A stretch of DNA of 64,000 bases from Achromobacter spanius (GCF_003994415.1 NZ_CP034689.1:744001-808000); one strand, 5' to 3'; counted from the stretch's first letter, positions 18,144 to 27,413 are shown. The notes: a model not told the origin generated them from the sequence alone. A program made the numbers and translations.

Positions 18144-21100
18144 TTATGCGGTTTTCCGCAGGGGCATGTCGCGCGGGGCCGGTGCTGTATAGCTTTGCAT
18201 CAATCGACCCAATTGCGTCCGGTACTTCTCGACGCTCGCAGCCTTCACGTGGCCGTAGCCGCGGATGGTTTCTGCAAGGCCGGCGATTGTAGCTGCTTGC
18301 GCGATGTTGTCCCGGCTCAACCCTACAAGAAGTTGGTCTATGGTCTGGCGGTACTCGGCGACAAGCGCCCGTTCCATCTTGCGTTCGGCGGTATGGCCGA
18401 AGGGATCGAACCAGGTGCCGCGCAGGCCCTTCAGACGCGTCAGCAATTTCAGTGCCGTCATCGTGCGCGGACCCAGCGTCATCTTGCGCGGCACGCCCGT
18501 GCGCGGGTCCTTGCGGGCGAAGATCGGTGGGGCCATATGAAAGCGCAGGCTGTAGTCGCCTTCGAACTGACCCTTCAGTTGCGCCTGGAAGGCGTCGCCG
18601 GTGTAGAGCCGCGCGACTTCGTATTCGTCCTTGTAGGCCATCAGCTTGAACAGACCGCGCGCCACTGCCATTGCCAGGCGAGGAGTCTTGGCGTCGGGCG
18701 CCAGTTCACGTTCGCGCGCCACGACGGCTTCGACGACGTCTTGGTAGACACGGGCATAACGGGCGTCTTGATATGCAGTCAGGTCGGCGATGCGGCGAGC
18801 CACGGCGCGGTCAAACGTTTCCGGCACATGCAGTTGCACGACCTGGGCGCGCGGACGCAAGGCGCTGTCCAGCGCGTCGGGCTGGTGCGCGGCCAGACGG
18901 CCGCTGTCAAAGGCGGCGCGATTGGCCGCGATGGCCACGCCGTTCAGTTCGATGGCGCGGTTGATGGACGCTTGCGACAGCGGCACGCCGCCGCGTTGCC
19001 ACGCATAGCCCAGCATGAACATGTTCGACAGGATGCTGTCGCCGAACAAGGCCAGCGCGGCTTCATGTGCATCGATGGCGGCCGTGTTGGCATCGCCCGC
19101 GGCGTGACGGATCTTGGCCAGCAGTGCTTCCGGTCGCATGGCGGCGTCGGGGTTGCGGGTGAATTCGGACACCGGCGCGACATAGGTATTGACCGTGACC
19201 TGGGTGTGCCCACGACGCAGCGCGCCCAGCGAATCCGGCGCCACCGAGGCCACCGGGTCGCACAGGATGGCGGCGTCGGCTTGTTGCCAGTCCAGGCGGA
19301 CCGGGCCTGCCGGCGCGCCCGCCGGCGCCAGCCGGATATGGCTGACGACCGTGCCGCCTTTCTGCGCCAGGCCGGTCAGGTCCAGCACCGCGGCAGACAG
19401 GCCTTCCAGGTGCGCGGCCATCGACACGATGGCGCCAATGGTGATGACGCCCGTGCCGCCCATGCCCGCGACCAGCAGGCGATACGGGCGGTCCAGCGAC
19501 GGCGTGGCCGGTTGCGGCAATTGTTCGATCAGGTGTTGCAGGCGTTCCTGATCCGTCTTGGGCGCCGCGCTCTTGCGCGGCTTGCCGCCCATGACCGACA
19601 CAAAGCTGGGGCAGAACCCTTCCGCGCAGGAGTAGTCCTTGTTGCAACTGGACTGGTCGATGGCGCGCTTGCGGCCGTATGGCGTTTCCAACGGCACCAC
19701 CGACAGGCAGTTCGATTGCACGCCGCAGTCGCCGCAGCCTTCGCACACCGCGCTATTGATCAGCATGCGGCGTGCCGGGTCGGGAAATTGGTTCTTCTTG
19801 CGGCGGCGGCGCTTTTCGGCGGCGCAGGTCTGGTCGTGGATCAGCACGGTCACGCCGGGAATCTCGCGCAGCTCGCGCTGCAACGCGTCCAGCTCGCGGC
19901 GATGATGCACCTTGATGTTGGGGCCCAGATCCACGCCTTGGTACTTTTCAGGCTCGTCGCTGGTGACGACGATGCGCGCCACGTTTTCGCCGCGCAATTG
20001 CTGGCAGATCTGCGGCACCGAGATCGGGCCGTCCACGGGTTGCCCGCCCGTCATCGCGACCGCGTCGTTGAACAGAATCTTGTAGGTGATGTTGGCGCGC
20101 GCTGCCACCGCCTGGCGGATCGCCAGATAGCCCGAGTGGTAATACGTGCCTTCGCCCATGTTCTGGAAGATGTGCGGCATCTTGGTATAGCGCGACAAGC
20201 CGATCCAGTCGACGCCTTCGCCGCCCATCTGCGTCAGCCCGCCCGTGTCGCGGTCCATCCAGGCGGCCATGTAGTGGCAGCCCACGCCGGACAGCGCCTG
20301 GCTGCCCTCGGGCACCTTGGTCGATGTGCTGTGCGGACAGCCGGAACAGAAATAGGGACGGCGGCGCATGCCATCGGCATCGTTGGACAACGCCGATTGG
20401 CATTCGAATGCCGCCAGGTCCGCGCCCAGCGGCAGGCCGGCGGTGCGCGTCAACCAGGCGGCCAGCGGCTGGGCCAGCAGCGACGGGCGCAACTGCCCGG
20501 CCGAGGGCACCAGCGTTTCGCCATCAAACCCCTTCTTGCCGATGACCGTGGGGCGTTCCGGCAAATTGAACAGCAGGTCCTTGATCTGGCTTTCGACCAC
20601 GGCGCCTTTTTCTTCAACCACCAGAATGTGCGACAGCCCGCGCGCAAACTCCAGCAGCCGTTCGCCATCCATCGGCCAGGTCAGGCCCGGCTTGTAGATA
20701 CGCACCGGTGCGTTGGCGGTAACGGTGTCCACGCCCAGGCGCGACAGCGCTTCCATGGTGTCCAGATGCGCCTTGCCGACCGTCACGATGCCCACGGTGG
20801 CGCGCGGCGCGGCACAGGTCAGGCGGTCGATGCTGTGGCGGCGCGCGAACGCGGCCACGGCCTTCATGCGCAGGTTCATGCGCGTTTCGACAGCTAGCGA
20901 CAGGAAGTCGCGAGCGGAATATTCCAGCGCTTCGGGCGGCATGTCGGGGTCGGCCGGCATGTCGTAGTGCTGCACGGCGGTCGGGGTGAACGAGTGGCCG
21001 CTTTCGATGGTTTCGGACACCGCCTTGAACGCGACCCAGGTGCCGGCATAGCGCGACAGCGCCCAGCCCCACAGCGCGAACGTTTCGTACTCGTCGATAG

Positions 21101-21650
21101 AGGTCGGATGCACGATAGGCATCTGCCAACCGATCAGCGACGCTTCGCTGGCATGCGGAATGGACGACGACACGGCGGTGTGGTCATCGCCCACCACCAC
21201 CAGCACGCCGCCATTGCGCGAGGCGCCCGCCGCGTTGCCGTGGTGCAGCGCGTCGCCCGCGCGGTCCACGCCGGGGCCCTTGCCGTACCACATGGCGAAC
21301 ACGCCATCGACGTTGCGGTCGGCGCGCACGCCGGCCTGCTGCGTGCCCATGACGGCGGTGGCCGCCATGTCTTCGTTGATGCCGGGCAAAAACGAGATCT
21401 GGCTGGCGTCCAGCGCCTTCTTCGCCTTCCACATCGCCATGTCCACGCCACCGAGGGGCGATCCCCGGTAGCCCGACACAAAGCCGGCGGTGTTCAAGCC
21501 GCGTTCGCGATCGACCCTGGCCTGCGTGAGCATGATCCGGACGAGCGCTTGCGTCCCCGTCAGGAAGATGCGGCCGGACTCACGGGTGAGGTTGTCGGCT
21601 AGCTGGTAGTCAAGGTCCAACTGGGGATCGGGGGCGGGAGTGCCGTCCAT
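18144..21650 (-). CDS. fused indolepyruvate:ferredoxin oxidoreductase
   Basis: 1168 residues, the length of the single-chain (alpha plus gamma fused) indolepyruvate:ferredoxin oxidoreductase of proteobacteria. The N-terminal pyruvate-oxidoreductase domain begins LADNLTRESGRIFLTGTQAL. The central thiamine diphosphate region includes PYFCSGCPHSTSTKVPEGS and GGEGVDWIG. The iron-sulfur cysteines are in VCEGCGDCGVQSNC and CNKDYSCAEGFCPSF. The gamma domain has GMGGTGVITIG near residue 720. It oxidatively decarboxylates aryl pyruvates from aromatic amino acid catabolism to acyl-CoA. It is divergent from an Lrp-type regulator that is likely to control it. Confidence 0.9.
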   Translation of the reverse strand: MDGTPAPDPQLDLDYQLADNLTRESGRIFLTGTQALVRIMLTQARVDRERGLNTAGFVSGYRGSPLGGVDMAMWKAKKALDASQISFLPGINEDMAATAVMGTQQAGVRADRNVDGVFAMWYGKGPGVDRAGDALHHGNAAGASRNGGVLVVVGDDHTAVSSSIPHASEASLIGWQMPIVHPTSIDEYETFALWGWALSRYAGTWVAFKAVSETIESGHSFTPTAVQHYDMPADPDMPPEALEYSARDFLSLAVETRMNLRMKAVAAFARRHSIDRLTCAAPRATVGIVTVGKAHLDTMEALSRLGVDTVTANAPVRIYKPGLTWPMDGERLLEFARGLSHILVVEEKGAVVESQIKDLLFNLPERPTVIGKKGFDGETLVPSAGQLRPSLLAQPLAAWLTRTAGLPLGADLAAFECQSALSNDADGMRRRPYFCSGCPHSTSTKVPEGSQALSGVGCHYMAAWMDRDTGGLTQMGGEGVDWIGLSRYTKMPHIFQNMGEGTYYHSGYLAIRQAVAARANITYKILFNDAVAMTGGQPVDGPISVPQICQQLRGENVARIVVTSDEPEKYQGVDLGPNIKVHHRRELDALQRELREIPGVTVLIHDQTCAAEKRRRRKKNQFPDPARRMLINSAVCEGCGDCGVQSNCLSVVPLETPYGRKRAIDQSSCNKDYSCAEGFCPSFVSVMGGKPRKSAAPKTDQERLQHLIEQLPQPATPSLDRPYRLLVAGMGGTGVITIGAIVSMAAHLEGLSAAVLDLTGLAQKGGTVVSHIRLAPAGAPAGPVRLDWQQADAAILCDPVASVAPDSLGALRRGHTQVTVNTYVAPVSEFTRNPDAAMRPEALLAKIRHAAGDANTAAIDAHEAALALFGDSILSNMFMLGYAWQRGGVPLSQASINRAIELNGVAIAANRAAFDSGRLAAHQPDALDSALRPRAQVVQLHVPETFDRAVARRIADLTAYQDARYARVYQDVVEAVVARERELAPDAKTPRLAMAVARGLFKLMAYKDEYEVARLYTGDAFQAQLKGQFEGDYSLRFHMAPPIFARKDPRTGVPRKMTLGPRTMTALKLLTRLKGLRGTWFDPFGHTAERKMERALVAEYRQTIDQLLVGLSRDNIAQAATIAGLAETIRGYGHVKAASVEKYRTQLGRLMQSYTAPAPRDMPLRKTA

Positions 21651-21701
21651 AATGAATGCTCCTGGTATTTGGCACCATGATAGGTTCGTGGAGCATCCGA
21701 T

Positions 21702-21742
21702 TTATTGCGTTTTTGGATCGTGCTATCCCTATAATACGCAAT
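21702..21742. promoter_or_regulatory. divergent promoter/operator region with TATAAT
   Basis: TATAAT at 21730-21735 reads toward the Lrp-type gene. ATTGCG (21702-21707) and CGCAAT (21737-21742) form an inverted repeat around it. The region is AT-rich, as Lrp-family sites usually are. It may bind the regulator that it expresses. Confidence 0.45.
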
Positions 21743-21780
21743 GAACATTTCGTGTTCGACAAAAACCAGGAGACAAAGCG

Positions 21781-22230
21781 ATGGACAAGACCGATATCGG
21801 CATCCTCAAGGCCCTGCAGGAGGACGGCCGGGCTTCGGCGCAGCAGTTGTCCGATAAGGTGGGGCTATCGGCCGCGCCGGTGTGGCGGCGGGTAAAGGCG
21901 ATGGAAGCCAGCGGGGTCATCCAGGGTTATAGCGCCCAGGTGGACCGCAGCAAGGTGGGGCTGGGCTGCATGTTCGCGCAGATCAGCCTGGAGCGGCATT
22001 CCTCGAATACGGTCGAGCATTTTGAGCGTTCGGTGCGCGACGCGCCCGAGATCCTGGAATGCTATGCGGTGACCGGCGATTCCGACTTCCTGTTGAAGAT
22101 CCTGGTGGAAAGCCCGGAAGCGTACGACCGTTTCCTGCACCGCTTTCTGTTCAACATGCCGGGCATCCGCCAGACGCGCACCATCGTGGCGCTGCGCGAG
22201 ATCAAGCACGAACAGCGGCTGCCGCTGTAA
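21781..22230 (+). CDS. Lrp/AsnC-family transcriptional regulator
   Basis: 149 residues. The N-terminal helix-turn-helix reads DIGILKALQEDGRASAQQLS followed by VGLSAAPVWRRVKAMEASGVI, and the C-terminal RAM ligand domain contains APEILECYAVTGDSDFLLK. This is the standard Lrp/AsnC layout. The gene is divergent from the indolepyruvate oxidoreductase with 130 bp between them, so it probably senses an aromatic amino acid or its keto acid and regulates that gene; the ligand is inferred only from position. Confidence 0.92.
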   Translation: MDKTDIGILKALQEDGRASAQQLSDKVGLSAAPVWRRVKAMEASGVIQGYSAQVDRSKVGLGCMFAQISLERHSSNTVEHFERSVRDAPEILECYAVTGDSDFLLKILVESPEAYDRFLHRFLFNMPGIRQTRTIVALREIKHEQRLPL

Positions 22231-22241
22231 TCGATATAAGA

Positions 22242-22263
22242 CGCTCTCTATATATAGAGAGCG
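22242..22263. repeat. perfect 22-bp palindrome
   Basis: The half site CGCTCTCTATA is followed directly by its exact reverse complement, with no spacer. It sits 11 bp after the Lrp-type stop and 29 bp beyond the converging receptor gene's stop. It lacks a T tract on either side. It could be a bidirectional transcript end or a protein site. Confidence 0.8.
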
Positions 22264-22291
22264 CCAGGGAAAGCGCCGCGCGCGTCTCTCT

Positions 22292-23257
22292 TTATTGAGG
22301 CTGGATCCCTGAGATGCGGATCCATTCCTTCCAGCGCGCGGTGTCTTCATGCACGAAGGCGTCAAAGCGCGCCACGTCCATCGATTCCGGGGTCAGACCC
22401 AGCGCGCGCAGCTTGCCGGCCGTGACCTCGTCCTTGACCGCGGCCTGCAAGTACGCATTCATCTTGTCCACGATATCGGGCGGCGTGCCGGCTGGCGCCG
22501 ACAGGCCCAGCCAGCCCGCCACGACGAAGTCAGGGTAGTAGCTGGCCATGGTCGGCACGCTGGGCCAGGCCGGATGCGCCTGCGCGCCCGTGACGGCGAT
22601 GGGCACGAGCCCCTTGCCGTCGATCTGTCCCATGGCGGTCAGGTAGTCCACGAAGGCGAAACCGATCTGCTTGCCGCGCAGGTCCGTGATGATCTGGGTG
22701 ATGTTCTTGTAGGCCGCTCCGCTGACGTTGATGCCTGCGCGTTGCTTGAAAAGCTCGGACGGCACCTGCGACGATGAACTGTAGTAGCCGAAAAAGACCT
22801 CGCCGGGGTGCTTGTTGGCGTAGGCCACCAGTTCCGGCACGCTGCGGTAGGGGCTGTCCGGCGACACCACGCCCACTGTGCCGAATGTGCCCAGCATGCC
22901 AACCTGGCGAAAATCCTTCTGTGCGTCGTAGGGCAGGGTCTTGTACAGGAATTGATTGGCGGCGTGCGTCGAATTTGTCGACAGTAGGAACGTGTAGCCA
23001 TTGGGCGCGGCATTCTTGGCCGCGTTGGTGCCGACGATGCCGCCAGCGCCAGGGCGGTCTTCCACAACGATCGTTTGCCCGGTCTTTTCGCCCAGGTATT
23101 GCGCGAACGTGCGTGCCGTCAGGTCGGCCGCGCCGCCAGCGGCGGAGGGCACGATGATCGTGACGGGTTTTTCAGGCCAGCCGGCCGCGCGCGCAGGGGC
23201 GGTCAGCAACAGGCCCGCGCCGAGCAGCGCGGGAAGTAGGGTGCGGGTAAGGATCAT
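22292..23257 (-). CDS. Bug-family (TctC-like) periplasmic solute-binding protein
   Basis: 321 residues with a Sec signal peptide (MILTRTLLPALLGAGLLLTAPARAA). The mature part starts WPEKPVTIIVPSAAGGAAD, the typical Bug/TctC opening, followed by VVEDRPGAGGIVGTNAAKNA, the second family signature. Bug receptors bind small carboxylates or amides and are very abundant in Bordetella and Achromobacter, often without adjacent transporter genes, as here. The ligand is unknown. The gene is upstream-linked to the alpha/beta hydrolase in the same direction, which suggests an ester or amide substrate route. Confidence 0.92.
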   Translation of the reverse strand: MILTRTLLPALLGAGLLLTAPARAAGWPEKPVTIIVPSAAGGAADLTARTFAQYLGEKTGQTIVVEDRPGAGGIVGTNAAKNAAPNGYTFLLSTNSTHAANQFLYKTLPYDAQKDFRQVGMLGTFGTVGVVSPDSPYRSVPELVAYANKHPGEVFFGYYSSSSQVPSELFKQRAGINVSGAAYKNITQIITDLRGKQIGFAFVDYLTAMGQIDGKGLVPIAVTGAQAHPAWPSVPTMASYYPDFVVAGWLGLSAPAGTPPDIVDKMNAYLQAAVKDEVTAGKLRALGLTPESMDVARFDAFVHEDTARWKEWIRISGIQPQ

Positions 23258-23342
23258 GCGTGTCTCCTGATGGCGGTCTGGCGCGGTGCGCCGCGTTGTT
23301 GTCGTTATCGGTGTGAGTGAAGTTGTCCGTGGGGCCGAGCAT

Positions 23343-24221
23343 TCATCCGATGTGCTCGCGATACCAGCGCAGGATGGCGGATGCGCTGACTTGCCATTGG
23401 TCTGCGTACATCATGCAATGCGGCTGCCCGGCAAGCACCGCGTGCGTAAATCCGTAGCGGCGCGCGATGGCCGCGTCCTGGCCGGGCGGGTGGCGGTCGT
23501 GCGTGTCCAGGCCGGCTTCCAGGCACAGACCCGGCGCGGCGATGGGTGCGTCGCCGATCGCGACGCGCAGCAGATAGCGGTCGTTCAGCACCTGTGGGCT
23601 TTCCGCGCTCAGGCGTTGCGATACGGCGCTAACGTCGCGGTCGGGCGTGGTGGCGAGGAAACGGGCGCGAATCTCGGTCTCGGCGGGGGGCGGCCGCGCG
23701 GCATCTTTGGGTACGGCTGGCAGGGCCTGCGCGCCGGGCAGATCGCCAGGAGGCGAGGGCGCCAGCAGCACGACACCAGCCACGGGCCGCGCCCGCGCTG
23801 CCCATAAGGCCGGCAACGCGCCCATGCTGTGGCCGACGACAACGGTGGGCCCCGTCAGCGCATCCAATGCGCTGACGACATCCTGCCCCAAGTCCGCAAT
23901 AGCGACGCGGGCAAATGCCGCGTCCTGGGCCAGCGCGCCATGGCCGCGCACGTCCAGCGCTGCGCAGCCCAGACCGGCGGCGGCAAAAAACTCCAGATAG
24001 TGCGCATAACACCAGGCCCCGTGGTAGGCACCGGGCACGAACAGCAGGCCGGGTGGGTGGCCAATTGAGGGGGCGCCGATCACCAGTCGGCCACGGCCCG
24101 CCGGGCGGCTGGGCAGTCGGTCGACCAGGCTGAAGTCCAGCGGATCGCGCGGTGGGGGCGCTGCTTGGGCGCGGGGGGCGGGCATGTAGTCGTATGTCTC
24201 GTTATGCGAACGGGGCGACAT
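23343..24221 (-). CDS. alpha/beta hydrolase
   Basis: 292 residues. The nucleophile elbow is VVGHSMGALPALW (serine of GHSMG), the oxyanion region is LLFVPGAYHGAWCYAHYLEFF, and the C-terminal catalytic histidine is likely in LAGQPHCMMY. No signal peptide, so it is cytoplasmic. Substrate unknown. It is transcribed toward the Bug receptor gene (85 bp apart) and is divergent from a LysR regulator, giving a likely small catabolic cassette: regulator, hydrolase, receptor. Confidence 0.85.
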   Translation of the reverse strand: MSPRSHNETYDYMPAPRAQAAPPPRDPLDFSLVDRLPSRPAGRGRLVIGAPSIGHPPGLLFVPGAYHGAWCYAHYLEFFAAAGLGCAALDVRGHGALAQDAAFARVAIADLGQDVVSALDALTGPTVVVGHSMGALPALWAARARPVAGVVLLAPSPPGDLPGAQALPAVPKDAARPPPAETEIRARFLATTPDRDVSAVSQRLSAESPQVLNDRYLLRVAIGDAPIAAPGLCLEAGLDTHDRHPPGQDAAIARRYGFTHAVLAGQPHCMMYADQWQVSASAILRWYREHIG

Positions 24222-24267
24222 CCGGTGTTCGCCTTGCGGTCATCTTAAGTGTCGCCCTATCATCAGA

Positions 24268-24299
24268 AAACTTTATTTTTCCTATGCTTTGATAAGTTT
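24268..24299. promoter_or_regulatory. possible LysR operator between hydrolase and regulator
   Basis: AAACTT (24268-24273) and AAGTTT (24294-24299) form an inverted repeat in the AT-rich 104-bp divergent gap. An outer ATCA/TGAT pair is also present. The position fits a LysR site, but the sequence match is generic. Confidence 0.35.
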
Positions 24300-24325
24300 C
24301 ACAAATCAGTTGAAGACGCCCCTCC

Positions 24326-25225
24326 ATGCCCGCTGCACCTGATCTTTCCATCACGCATTACCGGCACTTTCTGTTGGTGGCCGAACTGCGCAGTTTCCGC
24401 GCCGCGGCCGCCCGGGCATTCCGCTCGCAGCCGGCCCTGTCGCTGTCCATCCGTGAAATGGAACAGCGCCTGGGGCAGCCGCTGTTCGAACTCGGTAATC
24501 GCAATACCCTCACCCGATTTGGGCAGGACTGCCTGCCGCTGGCGCGTGAACTGGTCGAACATCACGACCGCGTTGCCGGCACGCTGTCGGGGCTGGCAAA
24601 TAATGGCGCGGGCACCTTGACGATGGCCTCTGTCGCAACCGTGGCCACGCATTGGCTGCCGGAACTGGTGGCTGCGTATCGCGAACGCTTTCCGGCCGTA
24701 GCGTTACGGCTGTTCGATGACAACTCCGAAGGCGTGGAACGCATGGTGCTGGCGGGCGAGGTCGAACTGGGGGTGTGCAGCCCGGTGCTGGGGGATCGTC
24801 GGCTGACCTTCGAACCGCTGCTGCGGGACGCTTTCGGCCTGGTCTGCCACCGTGCCCATCCGCTGGCCACGCGCAAATCGGTGACCTGGCGCGCGATCGC
24901 CGACCTGCCGCTAGTGGGCACCGTGGCGCACCGCCAATTGGCCGACTACCCCCAAGCGGCTTTCATGTTGGACCGCCAGGTGTTCGTGTCGAACATGATG
25001 TCGCTGTTGGCCATGCTTGAACGCGGCGTGGGCGTGACCGTGCTGGCGCGGCTGGGCGTGCCACCGGATTCGCCCGGGCTGGCGTTCGTGCCGCTGACGC
25101 GCCCGTGCATCGAACGCGAACTGGGCATCACCAAACTGGCCGGCCGCAGTTTGTCGCCGGCGGCGGCGCGCATGGAAGAAATGCTGCGCGCCAAAGCCGC
25201 TGCAAGCCGGCGCGGTGTCGCTTGA
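24326..25225 (+). CDS. LysR-family transcriptional regulator
   Basis: 299 residues, the typical LysR length. The N-terminal winged helix-turn-helix reads HYRHFLLVAELRSFRAAAAR then AFRSQPALSLSIREMEQRLG. The C-terminal effector domain starts near TLTMASVATVATHWLPEL. It is divergent from the alpha/beta hydrolase and probably controls it. Effector unknown. Confidence 0.92.
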   Translation: MPAAPDLSITHYRHFLLVAELRSFRAAAARAFRSQPALSLSIREMEQRLGQPLFELGNRNTLTRFGQDCLPLARELVEHHDRVAGTLSGLANNGAGTLTMASVATVATHWLPELVAAYRERFPAVALRLFDDNSEGVERMVLAGEVELGVCSPVLGDRRLTFEPLLRDAFGLVCHRAHPLATRKSVTWRAIADLPLVGTVAHRQLADYPQAAFMLDRQVFVSNMMSLLAMLERGVGVTVLARLGVPPDSPGLAFVPLTRPCIERELGITKLAGRSLSPAAARMEEMLRAKAAASRRGVA

Positions 25226-25414
25226 AACCAACGCATTCGTGCGCTTTCCAGACCTAAAACCGGCGCATTCCGGCATGCACTGTTGCGCAATTGCACACGG
25301 CGCGGATCGTCGTTGATTCTTCCCTGGCGGCTCATTAGAGTGCGTCATGTTTGCTGCGCGAAGGACGTGCCGGTCTGATCGGTGCGCCGCGTCGACAGAC
25401 GTGTTGAGGAAGTC

Positions 25415-25921
25415 ATGAGCAGTGTGTATTTGCGTTCGGCCAGCATCGTCTGCGCCGTTCTTGTCCTGGCCGGTTGCGCGGCCAGAAAGCCCGCCGCCAT
25501 CACGGAAGGCCAGCCCGAGGCGCCGCCCAAGCCGGTGGCATGTGTGCCCGCCAAAACGGGTGATCCCATGATCGGGACCTGGCTGTCGAACACACGGCCG
25601 CGCGACGTCAGCGGGGAACTGCAATCGCTGATCGTCTTGTCCGCCGATGGCACGATGGCCTATGAGTCGTTGCTCAAGATCGGCCGCAAGGCGCGTCCGG
25701 CCTTGCGTGAGACAGGCTGCTGGACCGTGGCCGACAACGTCTACACGATGCAGACGACCAAATCCGCCGGCGAACCCGTGGATGCCAAAGACCCCATCTA
25801 CGTGAGCCGCTATCGCGTCGAAAAGGTCGAGCGCGCCAAGCTCACGCTGCGCGAGCTCAAGAGCGGCGGCCAGTTGGTTACCGCGCGCCGCATGCCGCAG
25901 GGCTACCGCCTGCCTTACTGA
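25415..25921 (+). CDS. small lipoprotein of unknown function
   Basis: 168 residues from the ATG at 25415, which has GAGGAAG upstream. The signal peptide ends in the lipobox LAGC (SIVCAVLVLAGCAARK), so it should be lipidated. The mature part has DPMIGTWLSNTRPRDVSGEL and a C-terminal beta-rich region, resembling lipocalin-like 'GTW' proteins, but no family was recognised firmly. It stands alone between the LysR and MFS genes. Confidence 0.75.
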   Translation: MSSVYLRSASIVCAVLVLAGCAARKPAAITEGQPEAPPKPVACVPAKTGDPMIGTWLSNTRPRDVSGELQSLIVLSADGTMAYESLLKIGRKARPALRETGCWTVADNVYTMQTTKSAGEPVDAKDPIYVSRYRVEKVERAKLTLRELKSGGQLVTARRMPQGYRLPY

Positions 25922-26026
25922 CCGTTTGACCGTTGCGCGGGGCGGACACTGCCTATGTCCGCCAAGCCAAGATGGGCTGGCTGCGGTAAGGTGCGGGCTT
26001 CGACTTTGCCTTGCCGCCGGTTTTCC

Positions 26027-27226
26027 ATGCCCGCCATGTCTTCTGAAGCGCGCGCGATCGCGTTGCTTGCCCTGGCTGCTTTCGTCAGCGCCAGCGCCTT
26101 TCGTATCTGTGATCCCATGCTGCCGCAACTGGCCGCGGAATTCGGCACCTCTACCGGGCAGGCCGCGCGCGTGGTGACGGCATTCGCCGTGGCGTATGGC
26201 GTGTTGCAGATGTTCTTCGGCCCGGTGGGCGACCGCTACGGCAAGTACCGCGTCGTCAGCGTGGCGACGGTGGCCTGTGCCCTGGGCAGCGCCGGCGCGG
26301 TGCTGGCCCCTTCGTTGGATATGTTGGTCTTGTGCCGCGCCGTGTCAGGCGCGGCAGGGGCGGGCATCGTCCCGCTGTCGATGGCCTGGATTGGCGACAA
26401 CGTGCCTTATGAGCGTCGGCAGGCAACGTTGGCGCGCTTTCTGACCGGCACCATTCTTGGCATGTCAGCCGGCCAATTGGCGGGCGGTCTGTTCGCCGAT
26501 ACCGTGGGCTGGCGCTGGGCGTTCGCCGCGCTGGTGGTCGGTTATCTGGTCGTTGGTGTTCTGCTGCATCTGGAAGTGCGCCGCCAACGTGCGGCGGGCT
26601 TTGCGCAGGTGGACCCCAACGCCGTCCGGCAGGGCTTTGTCGGGCAGGCGCGGCTGGTGTTGGGCACCCCCTGGGCGCGCATTGTGTTGGCAACGGTGTT
26701 CATCGAAGGCCTGCTGGTCTTCGGCGCCTTGGCGTTTGCGCCGTCCTACCTGCACGAGCGCTTCGATATTTCGCTGACTGCCGCGGGCGCCTTGGTGGCG
26801 GTTTACGCGGTGGGCGGGCTGATCTACACGGTGGTGGCCGGTCGCATCCTCAAGCGCCTGGGCGAACGTGGCCTGGCGGTGGCGGGCGGCCTGGTGTTGG
26901 GTGTGGCCTTCCTGTCGTACCTGCTGGGGCCGGTCTGGATGTGGAGCCTGCTTGCCAGTGTGTTGGCCGGCTTCGGGTATTACCTGCTGCACGCCACGCT
27001 GCAAACCAACGCCACGCAGATGGTGCCGTCAGCGCGCGGCACCGCCGTGGCCTGGTTCGCATCCTGCCTTTTCATGGGCCAGGCGGCCGGCGTGGCGCTC
27101 GCGGGCGCGGTCGTAGACGAGATAGGCGCCGCGGCCCTCTTCGGCGGCTCCGCCATCCTGCTCCCCCTACTAGGCGCCTTCTTCGCCCGCGCCCTGAAAG
27201 CCCGCCCCAAACCCTCAACCCCGTAG
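26027..27226 (+). CDS. MFS transporter (DHA1-like)
   Basis: 399 residues from the ATG at 26027 (a second ATG three codons later is possible). About 12 hydrophobic segments. The motif A region between helices 2 and 3 is FFGPVGDRYGKYRVV, typical of MFS drug/metabolite exporters. Motif C-like glycines appear in GTILGMSAGQLAGGLFAD. It is a secondary inner-membrane transporter of unknown substrate. Its stop codon TAG (27224-27226) lies inside the conserved start of a REP-like repeat, so the repeat inserted at or created the 3' end. Confidence 0.87.
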   Translation: MPAMSSEARAIALLALAAFVSASAFRICDPMLPQLAAEFGTSTGQAARVVTAFAVAYGVLQMFFGPVGDRYGKYRVVSVATVACALGSAGAVLAPSLDMLVLCRAVSGAAGAGIVPLSMAWIGDNVPYERRQATLARFLTGTILGMSAGQLAGGLFADTVGWRWAFAALVVGYLVVGVLLHLEVRRQRAAGFAQVDPNAVRQGFVGQARLVLGTPWARIVLATVFIEGLLVFGALAFAPSYLHERFDISLTAAGALVAVYAVGGLIYTVVAGRILKRLGERGLAVAGGLVLGVAFLSYLLGPVWMWSLLASVLAGFGYYLLHATLQTNATQMVPSARGTAVAWFASCLFMGQAAGVALAGAVVDEIGAAALFGGSAILLPLLGAFFARALKARPKPSTP

Positions 27227-27286
27227 GATGGGTGAAGCGCGCGCCCGTGCCAAAAAGAACACTAGTGCCGATCGCGCGCAACCCAT
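27222..27286 (+). repeat. REP-like unit 1 (forward)
   Basis: Begins CGTAGGATGGGTGAAGCGCG and ends CGCGCGCAACCCAT. GATGGGT..GCGCG at one end pairs with CGCGC..ACCCAT at the other, so the unit folds as a long hairpin. It is related to the units at 35065-35302 and 38036-38168. Confidence 0.8.
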
Positions 27287-27409
27287 GCGGCGCTACATAG
27301 AACACCGCCGCAGATCCCACGCCACCCATGCGGCGCCAAAAAGAACACCACTGAAGACCGGACGTAACCCTTGGGGCCCCAAACAGACCAGCACCACCAA
27401 GGGCCCCAA
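27249..27409. other. repeat-rich gap between the MFS gene and gltX
   Basis: After REP-like unit 1 there are two copies of GCCAAAAAGAACAC (27249-27262 and about 27335-27348) and of ACCCATGCGGCGC (about 27281 and 27325). An inverted repeat TTGGGGCCC/GGGCCCCAA (27371-27409) lies just past the gltX stop and may end its transcript, though it has no T tract. No gene is seen. Confidence 0.6.
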
Positions 27410-27413
27410 AACC

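Noticed and set aside
18087..20897. 936-codon open frame on the plus strand opposite the indolepyruvate oxidoreductase
   Set aside because: Arg/His/Ala-rich shadow translation without domain motifs; the minus-strand gene is clear.
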